Assembly: GCF_031348265.1 (NCBI RefSeq) | Contig: NZ_CP133771.1 | Coordinates: 2,790,001-2,854,000 of the forward strand | Source: Streptomyces collinus | GTDB taxonomy: Bacteria; Actinomycetota; Actinomycetes; Streptomycetales; Streptomycetaceae | Length of the DNA stretch: 64,000 bases | Reading direction: 5' to 3' | In this document: piece by piece, positions 16,085 through 24,929 of the stretch | Numbering within the stretch: the first letter of the stretch is position 1 | How the letters are laid out: each line of letters opens with the position of its first letter | Notes under the pieces: generated by a model | Databases searched by the model: none | The model's input: the letters and a program-made list of their open reading frames with translations, nothing else | What the model was told of the DNA's origin: nothing | Position numbers and translations under genes: made by a program

Positions 16085-18004
16085 TCAGAGCGCGGCGGCG
16101 CCGTGTACGCGCAGGGTCTGGTCGTACTGCTGGAGGACCCACAGCTCGTTCTGCACGGCGGCGAGCTCGGCCGGGTCGCCGTGGGTGCCGAGGCGGGTGA
16201 GCCGGCCGGTGATGTCGCGGATACGGCGCTCGACGGCCCGGCGGCGGACCGTCACCAACTGGGCGCCCGCGTACACCTCGTCGGCGCCCTTCACGCCCTT
16301 GTGCAGCATGATCGCCTCGACGGCCAGCTCCGTGACCATCGCGCGGACGGCGTCGTCGGGGGCGGCCTCGCGGACCCTGACCAGGTAGTCCTGGGGGTCG
16401 GCGACGCCCGGTTCGGCGCCGCCCGCGTCGAGGATGGCCTGGCGGACGGCGGCGTAGGGCGGGGCGGTGAACTCGTCCACGCCGTACGCGTCGAAGGCCG
16501 GGGAGACCAGCTCGGGGCGCTGGAGGGCCAGTTTGAGCAGTTCCCGTTCGGTGGCGAAGACCGGGTTGCGGAGGTTGAGGGCCGGGCCGCGGGGGGCGGC
16601 GGGCTGGGGCGGGCCGGCGTACTGCTGCCCCTGGTGGTGCCGCTCCGGGGCCGGGCCCTTGCCGCCGCGGTCGCGGGCCCAGCGGGCCAGCTGGGCCACG
16701 CGCTTGACCACGAACTGGGTGTCGAGGATGCCGAGCATCCCGGCGAGCTGGACGGCGACCTCGTGCTGGGCACCGCTGTTCTTGATGCGGGCGACGATCG
16801 GGGCGGCCTCGTCCAGCGCGGAGGCGCGGCCCGCCGGGGTGTCGAGGTCGTAGCGGCTGACGATCTGGCGCAGGGCGAACTCGAAGAGCGGGGTGCGGGG
16901 TTCGACGAGGTCGGCGACGGCCTCGTCGCCCTTGGCGAGGCGCAGGTCGCAGGGGTCCATGCCGTCGGGGGCGATGGCGATGTACGTCTCGGCGGCGAAC
17001 TTCTGGTCGTCCTCGAAGGCGCGCAGGGCGGCCTTCTGGCCGGCGGCGTCGCCGTCGAAGGTGAAGATGACGCGGGCCGAGCCGTTGTCCATGAGCAGCC
17101 GGCGGAGGATCTTGATGTGGTCGCCGCCGAAGGCGGTGCCGCAGGTGGCGATGGCGGTCGTCACACCGGCCAGGTGGCAGGCCATGACGTCCGTGTAGCC
17201 CTCGACGACGACCGCGCGGGACGCCTTGGCGATGTCCTTCTTCGCCAGGTCGATGCCGTAGAGGACCTGGGACTTCTTGTAGATCGCCGTGTCGGGCGTG
17301 TTCAGGTACTTCGGGCCGTTGTCCGCCTCGTAGAGCTTGCGGGCGCCGAAGCCGACGACGTCGCCGCCGATGTCGCGGATGGGCCACATCAGACGGCCGC
17401 GGAAGCGGTCGATGGGGCCGCGGCGGCCCTCCTGGGAGAGGCCGGAGAGGACCAGCTCCTTGTCGGTGAAGCCCTTGCCGCGCAGGAAGCGCGTGAGGTG
17501 GTCCCAGCCCTGGGGGCTGTAGCCGACGGAGAAGTGCTGGGCGGCGGCCTGGTCGAAACCGCGCTCGGCGAGGAACTGGCGGCCGGTGTCGGCCTCCGGG
17601 CTGGTCGCGAGCTGTTCCACGTACCAGTCGGCGGCGATCTTGTGGGCCTCGACCAGGCGGATCCGCTCGCCGCGCTGGTGGGAGGGGTTGTAGCCGCCCT
17701 CCTCGTAGCGCAGGGTGATGCCCGCCTGGCCGGCCAGGCGCTCGACCGCCTCCGAGAAGGTGAGGTGGTCGATCTTCATCACGAACGTGATGGTGTCGCC
17801 GCCCTCCTGGCAGCCGAAGCAGTGGAAGAACCCCTTGCTCGGGCTGACCTGGAAGGAGGGCGACTTCTCGTCGTGGAAGGGGCAGAGACCCTTGAGGTTC
17901 CCGCCGCCCGCGTTGCGCAGCTGGAGGTACTCGGACACCACGGCATCGATCGGGACCGCGTCCCGTACCGCCTTCACGTCCTCGTCGTTGATCCGTCCTG
18001 CCAC
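16085..18004 (-). CDS. dnaG: DNA primase DnaG
   Basis: The 639-residue primase has the N-terminal zinc ribbon (C41, H44, C62, C65 in CPFHDEK and FHCFGC), the catalytic core with the FGARKL segment, the TOPRIM motif VVVEGYTDVMA, and a C-terminal DnaB-binding region. It synthesises RNA primers at the replication fork. Length fits actinobacterial DnaG. The region near residues 430-460 (PAPERHHQGQQ onward) is a flexible proline/glutamine linker before the C-terminal domain. The reading frame is intact. A flavoprotein gene and dgt lie upstream on the same strand. Confidence 0.97.
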   Translation of the reverse strand: MAGRINDEDVKAVRDAVPIDAVVSEYLQLRNAGGGNLKGLCPFHDEKSPSFQVSPSKGFFHCFGCQEGGDTITFVMKIDHLTFSEAVERLAGQAGITLRYEEGGYNPSHQRGERIRLVEAHKIAADWYVEQLATSPEADTGRQFLAERGFDQAAAQHFSVGYSPQGWDHLTRFLRGKGFTDKELVLSGLSQEGRRGPIDRFRGRLMWPIRDIGGDVVGFGARKLYEADNGPKYLNTPDTAIYKKSQVLYGIDLAKKDIAKASRAVVVEGYTDVMACHLAGVTTAIATCGTAFGGDHIKILRRLLMDNGSARVIFTFDGDAAGQKAALRAFEDDQKFAAETYIAIAPDGMDPCDLRLAKGDEAVADLVEPRTPLFEFALRQIVSRYDLDTPAGRASALDEAAPIVARIKNSGAQHEVAVQLAGMLGILDTQFVVKRVAQLARWARDRGGKGPAPERHHQGQQYAGPPQPAAPRGPALNLRNPVFATERELLKLALQRPELVSPAFDAYGVDEFTAPPYAAVRQAILDAGGAEPGVADPQDYLVRVREAAPDDAVRAMVTELAVEAIMLHKGVKGADEVYAGAQLVTVRRRAVERRIRDITGRLTRLGTHGDPAELAAVQNELWVLQQYDQTLRVHGAAAL

Positions 18005-18033
18005 GCGTGAAGTCTACGGGGGTGGTGTGACAG

Positions 18034-19299
18034 CTACGGTGCGAGGCTTTCCAGGGGGACGTGCGGGTCCGCCAGCGACTCCGTGTTCACCCTCGCCTTG
18101 GAGCGGACCAGGCGCTGGATCTTGTCCGTGACGTCCCACACGTTCACGTTCATCCCGGCCAGCACCCGGCCGTCCTTCACCCAGAACGCGATGAACTCGC
18201 GCTTGCCGGCGTCTCCGCGGATCACCACCTGGTCGTAAGAGCCCGCGGGCGCCCAGCCGGAGTACTCCATGCCCAGGTCGTACTGGTCGGAGAAGAAGTA
18301 CGGCACCCGGTCGTACGTCACCTCGCGGCCCAGCATGGAGCGGGCGGCCGCCGGTCCGCCGTTGAGGGCGTTGGCCCAGTGCTCCACGCGCACCCGCGTG
18401 CCGAACAGGGGGTGCGGGAAGGAGACGACATCGCCGGCCGCGTAGACGTCCGGGTCGGAGGTGCGCAGCCGCTCGTCGACGACGATGCCGCCGCCGTGGG
18501 CCCGGTCGGCGATCTCCAGGCCCGCCGTCTCCGCCAGGTGCGTGCGCGGGGCGGCGCCGATCGCCGCCAGCACGTCGTGCGCCGGGTGCTCCTCGCCGTC
18601 GTCGGTGCGGGCCGCGAGGACCATGCCGTCCTGGCCGACGATCTCCGTCAGGCGCCTGCCGAAGTGGAAGCGCACCCCGTGCTCGCGGTGCAGCTCGGCG
18701 AAGAGCCCGCCCAGCTCCGGGCCGAGCACGCCGTGCAGCGGGGTCGGCCCGTGCTCGACGACCGTGACCTCCGCGCCGTACTCGCGGGCCGCCGCCGCGA
18801 CCTCCAGGCCGATCCAGCCAGCTCCGGCGATGACGAGATGGCCGTTGTCCCGGCCGAGGTTGGTCAGGACGTGTTTGAGGCGCTCGGCGTGGGCGAGGCG
18901 GCGCAGGTGGTGCACGCCGGCCAGGTCCGTGCCCGGGATGTCCAGGCGGCGGGGCTCGGCGCCGGTCGCCAGGAGCAGCTTGTCGTAGCGGACGACCGTG
19001 CCGTCCTCGCCGAAGCGGACCGTCTTCGCCGTACGGTCGATCGCGTCGACGGTCTGGCCGAGGTGCAGCTCGATGTCGTTAGCCGCGTACCAGGCGGGTT
19101 CGTGCACGAAGACGCTGTCGCGTTCCTCCTTGCCGAGGAGGTAGCCCTTGGACAGGGGCGGGCGCTCGTAGGGGTGGTCGCGCTCGTCGCTGATCAGTAT
19201 CACGCGGCCGGTGAAGCCCTCCGCGCGGAGCGTCTCGGCCGCCTTCGCGCCGGCCAGTCCGCCTCCGACGATGACGAATGTCTGATCCGCGTCGACCAC
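18034..19299 (-). CDS. ferredoxin-reductase-like FAD/NAD(P)H oxidoreductase
   Basis: The 421-residue flavoprotein begins with an FAD dinucleotide fold (FVIVGGGLAGAKAAETL), has a second Rossmann motif for NAD(P)H (VIAGAGWIGLEVA), the FAD motif VYAAGDVVSFP and a C-terminal reductase domain. Such enzymes pass electrons from NAD(P)H to ferredoxins serving P450s or dioxygenases, or act like apoptosis-inducing-factor proteins. The GTG at 19299 has AGGAGG about 6 bases upstream. It lies between dgt and dnaG; the partner ferredoxin is not in this window. Confidence 0.9.
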   Translation of the reverse strand: MVDADQTFVIVGGGLAGAKAAETLRAEGFTGRVILISDERDHPYERPPLSKGYLLGKEERDSVFVHEPAWYAANDIELHLGQTVDAIDRTAKTVRFGEDGTVVRYDKLLLATGAEPRRLDIPGTDLAGVHHLRRLAHAERLKHVLTNLGRDNGHLVIAGAGWIGLEVAAAAREYGAEVTVVEHGPTPLHGVLGPELGGLFAELHREHGVRFHFGRRLTEIVGQDGMVLAARTDDGEEHPAHDVLAAIGAAPRTHLAETAGLEIADRAHGGGIVVDERLRTSDPDVYAAGDVVSFPHPLFGTRVRVEHWANALNGGPAAARSMLGREVTYDRVPYFFSDQYDLGMEYSGWAPAGSYDQVVIRGDAGKREFIAFWVKDGRVLAGMNVNVWDVTDKIQRLVRSKARVNTESLADPHVPLESLAP

Positions 19300-19433
19300 T
19301 TGGTGCCTCCTCGTCAGGGTGTCGCCACTTGCGAGCGTCCCGCACGGAGCGTGATGCGGGAAGGGGGAGTGACCCGATCAGGCCACGGAGGGTCACATGG
19401 GAGGGCGCTCGCGTCCCTCCCATCGCGTCAGTC

Positions 19434-20711
19434 TCATGCCTGCCCCGTCAAGCGGACGTGAAGCGAACGGGCGGAGGTGTCGGTCAGGGAGGCGATCTGG
19501 TCGACGATCACCCGCTTGCGCGCTCGGTCGTCCGCCGCCTGGTCGAACAGGGCGCGGAACTGCGGGTCCAGGCCGTCCGGGGCGCGGGCGGTGAGTGCCT
19601 CGGCGAGTTCCGCGACGACGATCCGCTGGTCGGCGCGCAGCCGCTCCTGCTCGGCGCGCTGCATGACGTAGAGGTCGGCGACGGCCTTGAGGACGGCGCA
19701 CTCCATCCGGGTCTCGCGCGGGACGACCAGCTCGGCGGCGTACCGGGTGAGCCGCCCGGCGCCGTAGGCGGTGCGGGTCGCGGTCTCGGCGGCCAGGCAG
19801 AAGCGGCCGATGAGCTGGCTGGTGGCGTCCTTGAGGCGGGCCTGGGCTACGGCGGTGCCGTCGTAGCCGTGCGGCCACCATTCCTCGGCGAGGAGCCGGT
19901 CCAGGGCCTCGGCGAGCTCGGCGGGGTCGGTGTCGGCGGGCACGTACCGGCCGCGGGCGACCTCGAAGACGTCCCGGCGTTCGGGATCGGCGTGCAGGCA
20001 GTTCTGGTCGATGTGACCGGCGTGCAGGCCGTCCTCCACGTCGTGCACCGAGTAGGCCACGTCGTCGGACCAGTCCATGACCTGCGCCTCGAAGCAGGTG
20101 CGGGTGCCGGGGGCGTCCTTGCGGAGCCAGTCGAAGACCGGGCGGTCGTCCTCGTAGACGCCGAACTTGTTCGAGGCCGGGTCGGTGGGGTGGGCGCCAC
20201 GGGGCCAGGGGTACTTGGTGGCGGCGTCGAGGGCGGCGCGGGTGAGGTTGAGGCCGACGGAGCCGTCCGGGGTGAACCGCTTGGGCTCGATGCGGGTGAG
20301 GAGCCGGAGGGACTGGGCGTTGCCCTCGAAGCCGCCGCAGTCCGCCGCGAACTCGTTGAGGGCCTGTTCGCCGTTGTGGCCGAAGGGCGGGTGGCCGAGG
20401 TCGTGGGAGAGGCAGGCGGCTTCGACGAGGTCGGGGTCGCAGCCGAGGGCCGCGCCCAGTTCGCGGCCGACCTGGGCGCATTCGAGGGAGTGGGTGAGGC
20501 GGGTGCGGGGGCTGGCGTCCCAGGCGGGGCCCATGGTGCCGGGCGTCACCACTTGGGTTTTGCCGGCGAGCCTTCTGAGGGCGGCGGAGTGGAGAACCCT
20601 TGCCCTGTCGCGTTGGAAGGCTGTGCGGCCGGGGCGTTTGTCGGGTTCCAGGGCCCAGCGGTCGACTGACGTCGGGTCGTAAGCCGGGGGGTTCTGTGCG
20701 GTGCCGTCCAT
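19434..20711 (-). CDS. dgt: deoxyguanosinetriphosphate triphosphohydrolase (dGTPase)
   Basis: The 425-residue HD-domain hydrolase carries H74 in RLTHSLE and the HD pair H103-D104 in [12 protein letters not shown], the hallmark of Dgt/SAMHD1-type enzymes that cut dNTPs to nucleoside and triphosphate. RRLAGKTQV and [13 protein letters not shown] are further family motifs. It probably trims dNTP pools, fitting its location beside dnaG. ATG start at 20711. Confidence 0.95.
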   Translation of the reverse strand: MDGTAQNPPAYDPTSVDRWALEPDKRPGRTAFQRDRARVLHSAALRRLAGKTQVVTPGTMGPAWDASPRTRLTHSLECAQVGRELGAALGCDPDLVEAACLSHDLGHPPFGHNGEQALNEFAADCGGFEGNAQSLRLLTRIEPKRFTPDGSVGLNLTRAALDAATKYPWPRGAHPTDPASNKFGVYEDDRPVFDWLRKDAPGTRTCFEAQVMDWSDDVAYSVHDVEDGLHAGHIDQNCLHADPERRDVFEVARGRYVPADTDPAELAEALDRLLAEEWWPHGYDGTAVAQARLKDATSQLIGRFCLAAETATRTAYGAGRLTRYAAELVVPRETRMECAVLKAVADLYVMQRAEQERLRADQRIVVAELAEALTARAPDGLDPQFRALFDQAADDRARKRVIVDQIASLTDTSARSLHVRLTGQA

Positions 20712-20795
20712 GGATCGACAGTACGGGCACCGGTGTGCTGTACGCCTTTGCGTGTGCCGGGTTCGGTGGTGTGGCGTGTGCGGGCCCGTTGTGGC

Positions 20796-20826
20796 TTGTC
20801 GCGCAGTTCCCCGCGCCCCTCAGGGC
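20796..20826 (-). repeat. second intergenic repeat family, copy B
   Basis: On the minus strand it reads GCCCTGAGGGGCGCGGGGAA and then CTGCGCGACAAGCC, matching 12967-12999. It follows the stop of the CbiX-like gene and is upstream of dgt, so it probably ends the CbiX-like transcript. Confidence 0.6.
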
Positions 20827-20827
20827 A

Positions 20828-21598
20828 TCATGCCGAGGCCAGTTCCCGTTCCGCTGCCGACCTCGCCAGTGTCTCGTCGTAACGGTGGAGGAGGAGCTGG
20901 GCCATGGCGGGGTGGGTGCCCAGGGGCGCCGCCGCTATCCAGGGGGCCTTCTGGGTGGACTCTGTGGCGAAGCGGCCGGGGGCCGTGAAGTAGGACGCGA
21001 GGGCTATGTGGCGGCGGCCCCTCGCCAGGAGGGTGCGGACGGCTGTTTCGACCGTCGGGGTCGCGGCGGAGGCGTAGGCCGGGATGACCGGAACGCCGAG
21101 GCGGGCCGCGAGGAGGTGGGCCGTGCGGCCCGTGTCCGTTTTCGCGTCCGGGTCGCGGGAGCCCGCCGCGGCGAGGACCACCGCGCTGGTGCGGCGGGGT
21201 GTCCCGCCCCAGCCGGCCTCCGTCAGGCGGGCCTGGAGGGCGTCGACGAGGAGGGGGTGGGGGCCGAGGGGGGCCGCCAGGTGGGTGCGCGCCCGGGAGG
21301 CCGCGGCCATCTCGGGGATGTCCTGCTTGACGTGGTAGCCGCGACTGAGGAGGAGGGGGACGAGGACCGCCTCCGTGTCGCCCAGGGCGGCGAGCGTGTC
21401 GGGGAGCAGGGGGGCGTTGAGTTCGATGTGACCCAGGTGCACCGGCACGTCGGGGCGCAGGGCCCGGACCCGGTCGAGGAGCGCGCTCACGGTGCTGAGC
21501 GCACGGGGGTCGCGGCTGCCGTGCGCCACGACCACGAGGGCGGGCGCGGCGGGGCGGCGCGGGGCGGGCGGCGGCACGAGGCTCAGCTGACGGGGCAT
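20828..21598 (-). CDS. sirohydrochlorin chelatase-like (CbiX/SirB family) protein
   Basis: The 256-residue protein is a tandem of two CbiX-like halves: VVVAHGSRDP near residue 24 with histidine as metal/substrate ligand, and a second copy VVLAAAGSRDP in the C-terminal half whose histidine is replaced. Long SirB/CbiX proteins insert iron or cobalt in sirohydrochlorin. Siroheme is the cofactor of nitrite reductase NirB encoded at 36964-39579, so a role in nitrite assimilation is likely. The gene stands alone upstream of dgt. Confidence 0.85.
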   Translation of the reverse strand: MPRQLSLVPPPAPRRPAAPALVVVAHGSRDPRALSTVSALLDRVRALRPDVPVHLGHIELNAPLLPDTLAALGDTEAVLVPLLLSRGYHVKQDIPEMAAASRARTHLAAPLGPHPLLVDALQARLTEAGWGGTPRRTSAVVLAAAGSRDPDAKTDTGRTAHLLAARLGVPVIPAYASAATPTVETAVRTLLARGRRHIALASYFTAPGRFATESTQKAPWIAAAPLGTHPAMAQLLLHRYDETLARSAAERELASA

Positions 21599-21811
21599 GC
21601 ACCGATGGTCGCGGCGTCACGTTGCCTTCCCGTTGCCTGGGCGTCACGGGTGTTTTCCAGCGGTTCACCATCCGGGACAGGGGTGTGTGAGGAGGCGTGA
21701 CCTGCGGTTTCCGTAAATCGAGTGAAGCTGGTCACGCGGGGGCGGATGAACCGGGCGGCCCGGGAGGACGTCCCTGACTGTCGAGGGGCCGACCTGGGGA
21801 GGGACCGTCCG

Positions 21812-22510
21812 ATGCGTCGTGTGACGTTCCGCAGACCGCGGTTGCCGCGAACCCGGCGGGGGCAGCGGAGGCTGGTGCAGGCCGTGATGGCCGGGTGCGT
21901 GCTCGCGCTGCTTCCGGCGACGTGGATGTACGCCGTGACGGGTGACCGGCTGCGTACGGCGGCGGATGTGCCGCGTACCGATGTGGCGGTGGTGTTCGGT
22001 GCCGGGCTGTGGGAGGGGGAACCCTCGCCGTACCTCGCGCACCGGCTGGACGCGGCGGCGAAGCTGTACCGGGAGGGGCGGGTGGAGGTGGTGCTCGTCA
22101 CCGGGGACAACAGCCGCGAGGACTACGACGAGCCGGACGCGATGCGCGGGTACCTGACCCGGCACGGGGTGCCCGACGGGCGGATCGTCAGCGACTACGC
22201 GGGGTTCGACACCTGGGACTCCTGCGTGCGTGCGAAGAAGATCTTCGGGGTGGACCAGGCCGTGCTGATCAGCCAGGGCTTCCACATCCGGCGGGCGGTG
22301 GCGCTGTGCGAGGCGGCGGGGGTCGCGTCGTACGGGGTCGGGGTGGACGCCGTGCACGACGCGACCTGGTACTACGGAGGCACCCGGGAGATCTTCGCCG
22401 CCGGGAAGGCCGCTCTGGACGCGGTGTTCCGGCCGGATCCGCGGTTCCTCGGGCCGCGGGAGCCGGGCGTGGAGAGGGCGTTGGCCAGGGCCGAAGAAAC
22501 GCTCGGATGA
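21812..22510 (+). CDS. SanA/ElyC-like DUF218 membrane protein
   Basis: With the ATG at 21812 (GGGAGGG about 8 bases upstream) the protein is 232 residues. A basic start and one membrane segment (QAVMAGCVLALLPATWMYAV) precede a DUF218 domain: VAVVFGAGLWEGEPS, VVLVTGDNSREDY, DTWDSCVRAKKIFG and AVLISQGFHIRRA. SanA and ElyC act in the cell envelope and affect vancomycin sensitivity or lipid carrier use. The frame runs open upstream to 21722, but that part lacks a ribosome-binding site. Confidence 0.85.
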   Translation: MRRVTFRRPRLPRTRRGQRRLVQAVMAGCVLALLPATWMYAVTGDRLRTAADVPRTDVAVVFGAGLWEGEPSPYLAHRLDAAAKLYREGRVEVVLVTGDNSREDYDEPDAMRGYLTRHGVPDGRIVSDYAGFDTWDSCVRAKKIFGVDQAVLISQGFHIRRAVALCEAAGVASYGVGVDAVHDATWYYGGTREIFAAGKAALDAVFRPDPRFLGPREPGVERALARAEETLG

Positions 22511-22555
22511 ATCCGTACGTTCTCCGCCCACGGGTTTGACGCGGCCATTTCACCG

Positions 22556-22762
22556 GTGATCCAGGCTCCGGAGCCGGGCTGCGCGAAGCTCGGCGCCCAC
22601 GGCCAGTGGTGGGCCGACATCCACAACGTGTGTGGGCACACCATCTCCGCCAGCGTGGAAGTCGACGGCTGGGACCCGTCGTGCATCCAGATCGGCCCCG
22701 GCGGGGTCGGCAGGATCGGTCTGGATCAGGGTGACGAGCCGTACTACGCGTACGAGTGCTGA
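22556..22762 (+). pseudogene. alpha-amylase-inhibitor-like fragment without signal peptide
   Basis: From GTG 22556 the frame encodes 68 residues with four cysteines spaced C-x16-C-x16-C-x24-C, ending in YAYEC. SASVEVDGW and IGPGGVG resemble parvulustat/tendamistat, secreted Streptomyces inhibitors of animal alpha-amylase, though their W-R-Y site reads Q-W-W here. No signal peptide can be read: the frame upstream reaches the SanA stop codon at 22508-22510 at once. It is therefore either a remnant of a secreted inhibitor gene or a small protein made inside the cell. No clear ribosome-binding site. Confidence 0.5.
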
Positions 22763-22821
22763 CCCTGCTGCCCGCAGGGTGACCGGGACCGTTTCCTGAC
22801 CAGACACCGTCCCTGAACGCG

Positions 22822-22860
22822 TCCGGGGGCGGGGGCGCAGTGCCGTCCCCCGCCCCCGGA
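22822..22860. terminator. bidirectional terminator hairpin
   Basis: TCCGGGGGCGGGGG at 22822-22835 pairs perfectly with CCCCCGCCCCCGGA at 22847-22860 around an 11-base loop. It lies between converging genes (SanA-like side and the enoyl-CoA hydratase), as expected for a shared terminator in Streptomyces, where a U-tract is often absent. Confidence 0.75.
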
Positions 22861-22873
22861 TCAGCCGTGGCCG

Positions 22874-23641
22874 TCAGCGGCCCCGGAAGCGCGGTGGGCG
22901 CTTCTCCAGGAACGCCGTCATCCCCTCCTTCTGGTCGTCGGTGGCGAACAGGGCGTGGAAGACGCGGCGTTCGAAGCGGATGCCGTCGCGCAGGCCGGTT
23001 TCCAGGGCCCGGTCGACGCACTCGCGGGCCGCCCTGACCGCCGCGCGGCCGTGGGAGGCGATCGCCGATGCCGCTTCGAGGGCCTCGGGCAGGACCCGGT
23101 CGTCCGGGACCACGCGGGAGACAAGACCGCAGCGTCCAGCCTCCCGTGCGTCCATCGTGCGGCCGGTGAGAACCAGGTCCATGGCCGTGGCCCGGCCGAC
23201 GAGCCGGGTCAGCCGCTGGGTGCCGCCGATGCCGGGGATCACGCCCAGCTTGATCTCGGGCTGGCCGAAGACCGCCGACTCCCCCGCGACGACCAGGTCG
23301 CACATCATCGCCAGCTCACAACCGCCGCCCAGGGCATGCCCGTTGACGGCGGCGATCTTCGGGGTGCGGAGGCCGGCGAACTCCTCCCAGCCGGCGAAGT
23401 AGTCCTCGTCGGCCATGTCGACGGCCGACTTCCCCGCCATCTCCTTGATGTCGGCGCCCGCGGCAAAGACCGTGTCCGAGCCGGTGACGACGAAGCAGCC
23501 GGTCTCCGGGTCCGAGTCCAACGGGCTAAGAACCTCAAGGAGTTCGGTGAGGAGTTCACTGCTGAGCGCGTTGCGGACGTGCGGGCGGTGCAGGCGCACG
23601 GTCACCACACGGCCGTGCCGTTCGACCTTCAGATGGTTCAT
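22874..23641 (-). CDS. enoyl-CoA hydratase/isomerase family protein
   Basis: The ATG at 23641 has AAAGGAG about 8 bases upstream and gives 255 residues. Crotonase-fold marks are the oxyanion-hole segments FAAGADIKEM and GHALGGGCELAMMCD and the glutamate-bearing GQPEIKLGVIPGIGGTQRL. It should hydrate or isomerise an enoyl-CoA thioester. It is the last gene of a minus-strand set with a membrane flavo-oxidoreductase and an adenylation enzyme, so it may act on a CoA ester in the same pathway, or be general fatty-acid oxidation. Confidence 0.92.
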   Translation of the reverse strand: MNHLKVERHGRVVTVRLHRPHVRNALSSELLTELLEVLSPLDSDPETGCFVVTGSDTVFAAGADIKEMAGKSAVDMADEDYFAGWEEFAGLRTPKIAAVNGHALGGGCELAMMCDLVVAGESAVFGQPEIKLGVIPGIGGTQRLTRLVGRATAMDLVLTGRTMDAREAGRCGLVSRVVPDDRVLPEALEAASAIASHGRAAVRAARECVDRALETGLRDGIRFERRVFHALFATDDQKEGMTAFLEKRPPRFRGR

Positions 23642-23672
23642 CTCTCTGCTCCTTTCGAGCATCGCGTACGGG

Positions 23673-24929
23673 TCATGAGTCCCAGATCGCGCCGTACGCC
23701 GGGATGCCCCGCCGCTCCAGGCCGTGGACCACCTGCCAGGTCAGCTTCTTGTTGGAGATGCAGATGACGGCCTCGGCGCCGAAGTCCCGGTGGGCATCGT
23801 GGGCGAGGCGCACCATGTCGGGCTTGCCGTGCCGGGAGGTGTCCCAGATCAGGGCGTGCGGCTGGACGGCGAGGATCTCGTCGACCAGGGCGTCGCCGTA
23901 GGTCGCGCGGGGGTCGCGGGTCGCCCAGACGAGCCGGGAGGGCACCTGGGCGGCGAGCAGGTGGGGCAGGCAGGGGCCGATGCCGCTTCCGGTGGCGACG
24001 TAGACGACCTTGGTGAACAGGACCTCGATGTTGGCGACGCCGGCCGTGGTGATGCCCTTGACCCACACCTGCCGGGGCAGGTCGTCGATGAAGGAGCCGG
24101 TCCAGTCGCCGGCCCGGGAGATCGTGAGCCGGAAGCCGGGCTCGCCCGGGGCGGGGACGTTGGCGAAGGAGTGCCATTCCTTCAGCGGGCTGCGGCTGAT
24201 CGCGGTGGAGGAGCCCGCGAAGGGCGTCTCGCCGTGGTCGAAGCGGGCCAGGACGACGTGGGAGGAGGGGCGTTCGAGGCGGACGTCCACCTTGCGCAGC
24301 CGGAGCCACGGCAGGGCGACGCTGAAGGTGACCACCGCGAGCGTGCCGACCTCCCAGGGGCCCGGCGACGCCAGCAGCGTGTGCGTCCAGAACAGGGCCA
24401 GGGCCGCCCAGCCGCCGAAGCGGTGGATCTTCTCGAAGTGGTCGTGGTGGCGGGAGCGGAAGGGCGGCAGGGCGGTGGCGATGATCAGGGCGAGGAGGGC
24501 GATGAGGGTCCAGCCGACGGCCCTGAGGGGGCCGCTGGGTGTCGTGATCGTCAACGCCAGGAACCAGGCCGTGCCCGCCAGCGCCCCGCCGACGTGCAGT
24601 CCGCCGAAGTGGTAGACCTTGCCGAGCGTCCAGCGGACCCGCAGCGGCCAGCTCGTCGGCGCCGAAGTCGCCATCCGGAACAGCAGGTTGACGACGTACT
24701 GCTGGCGTACGACGACGGCGAGGGCGAGGTTGGCGAGGGCCGCGTGCCCGAGGGTGGGGGCGGCCACCGGCCAATTGATCCAGGCGAAGGCCGCGTTGGC
24801 GAGGAGCACCAGGGCCGCGAGCCGGTTGTAGTGCATCAGGCGGGGGTGCTTGAGCAGGCGGCGCGGGCCGGACAGGAGTGGCGGGAGGCCGCCGGTGGCC
24901 TGCTCGTTCCGGGGCGGTGACGTGGTCAT
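23673..24929 (-). CDS. membrane flavo-oxidoreductase (TmpA-like)
   Basis: The 418-residue protein has about six membrane segments in the first ~210 residues with several histidines (HYNRLAAL, HFGGLH, HFEKIHRFGGW, THTLL), then a cytoplasmic ferredoxin-reductase-like half with a nucleotide-binding loop VYVATGSGIGPCLPHLL. This layout recalls ferric reductases and the Aspergillus TmpA flavoprotein family. It would move electrons from NAD(P)H across or within the membrane. Its ATG overlaps the stop of the adenylation gene (ATGA), so the two proteins are made together; in fungi TmpB joins both functions in one chain, as I recall. Confidence 0.78.
   Translation of the reverse strand: MTTSPPRNEQATGGLPPLLSGPRRLLKHPRLMHYNRLAALVLLANAAFAWINWPVAAPTLGHAALANLALAVVVRQQYVVNLLFRMATSAPTSWPLRVRWTLGKVYHFGGLHVGGALAGTAWFLALTITTPSGPLRAVGWTLIALLALIIATALPPFRSRHHDHFEKIHRFGGWAALALFWTHTLLASPGPWEVGTLAVVTFSVALPWLRLRKVDVRLERPSSHVVLARFDHGETPFAGSSTAISRSPLKEWHSFANVPAPGEPGFRLTISRAGDWTGSFIDDLPRQVWVKGITTAGVANIEVLFTKVVYVATGSGIGPCLPHLLAAQVPSRLVWATRDPRATYGDALVDEILAVQPHALIWDTSRHGKPDMVRLAHDAHRDFGAEAVICISNKKLTWQVVHGLERRGIPAYGAIWDS

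Noticed and set aside
16082..18010. A 642-codon frame antisense to dnaG
   Set aside because: DnaG motifs fix the coding strand; the opposite frame is a composition artefact.
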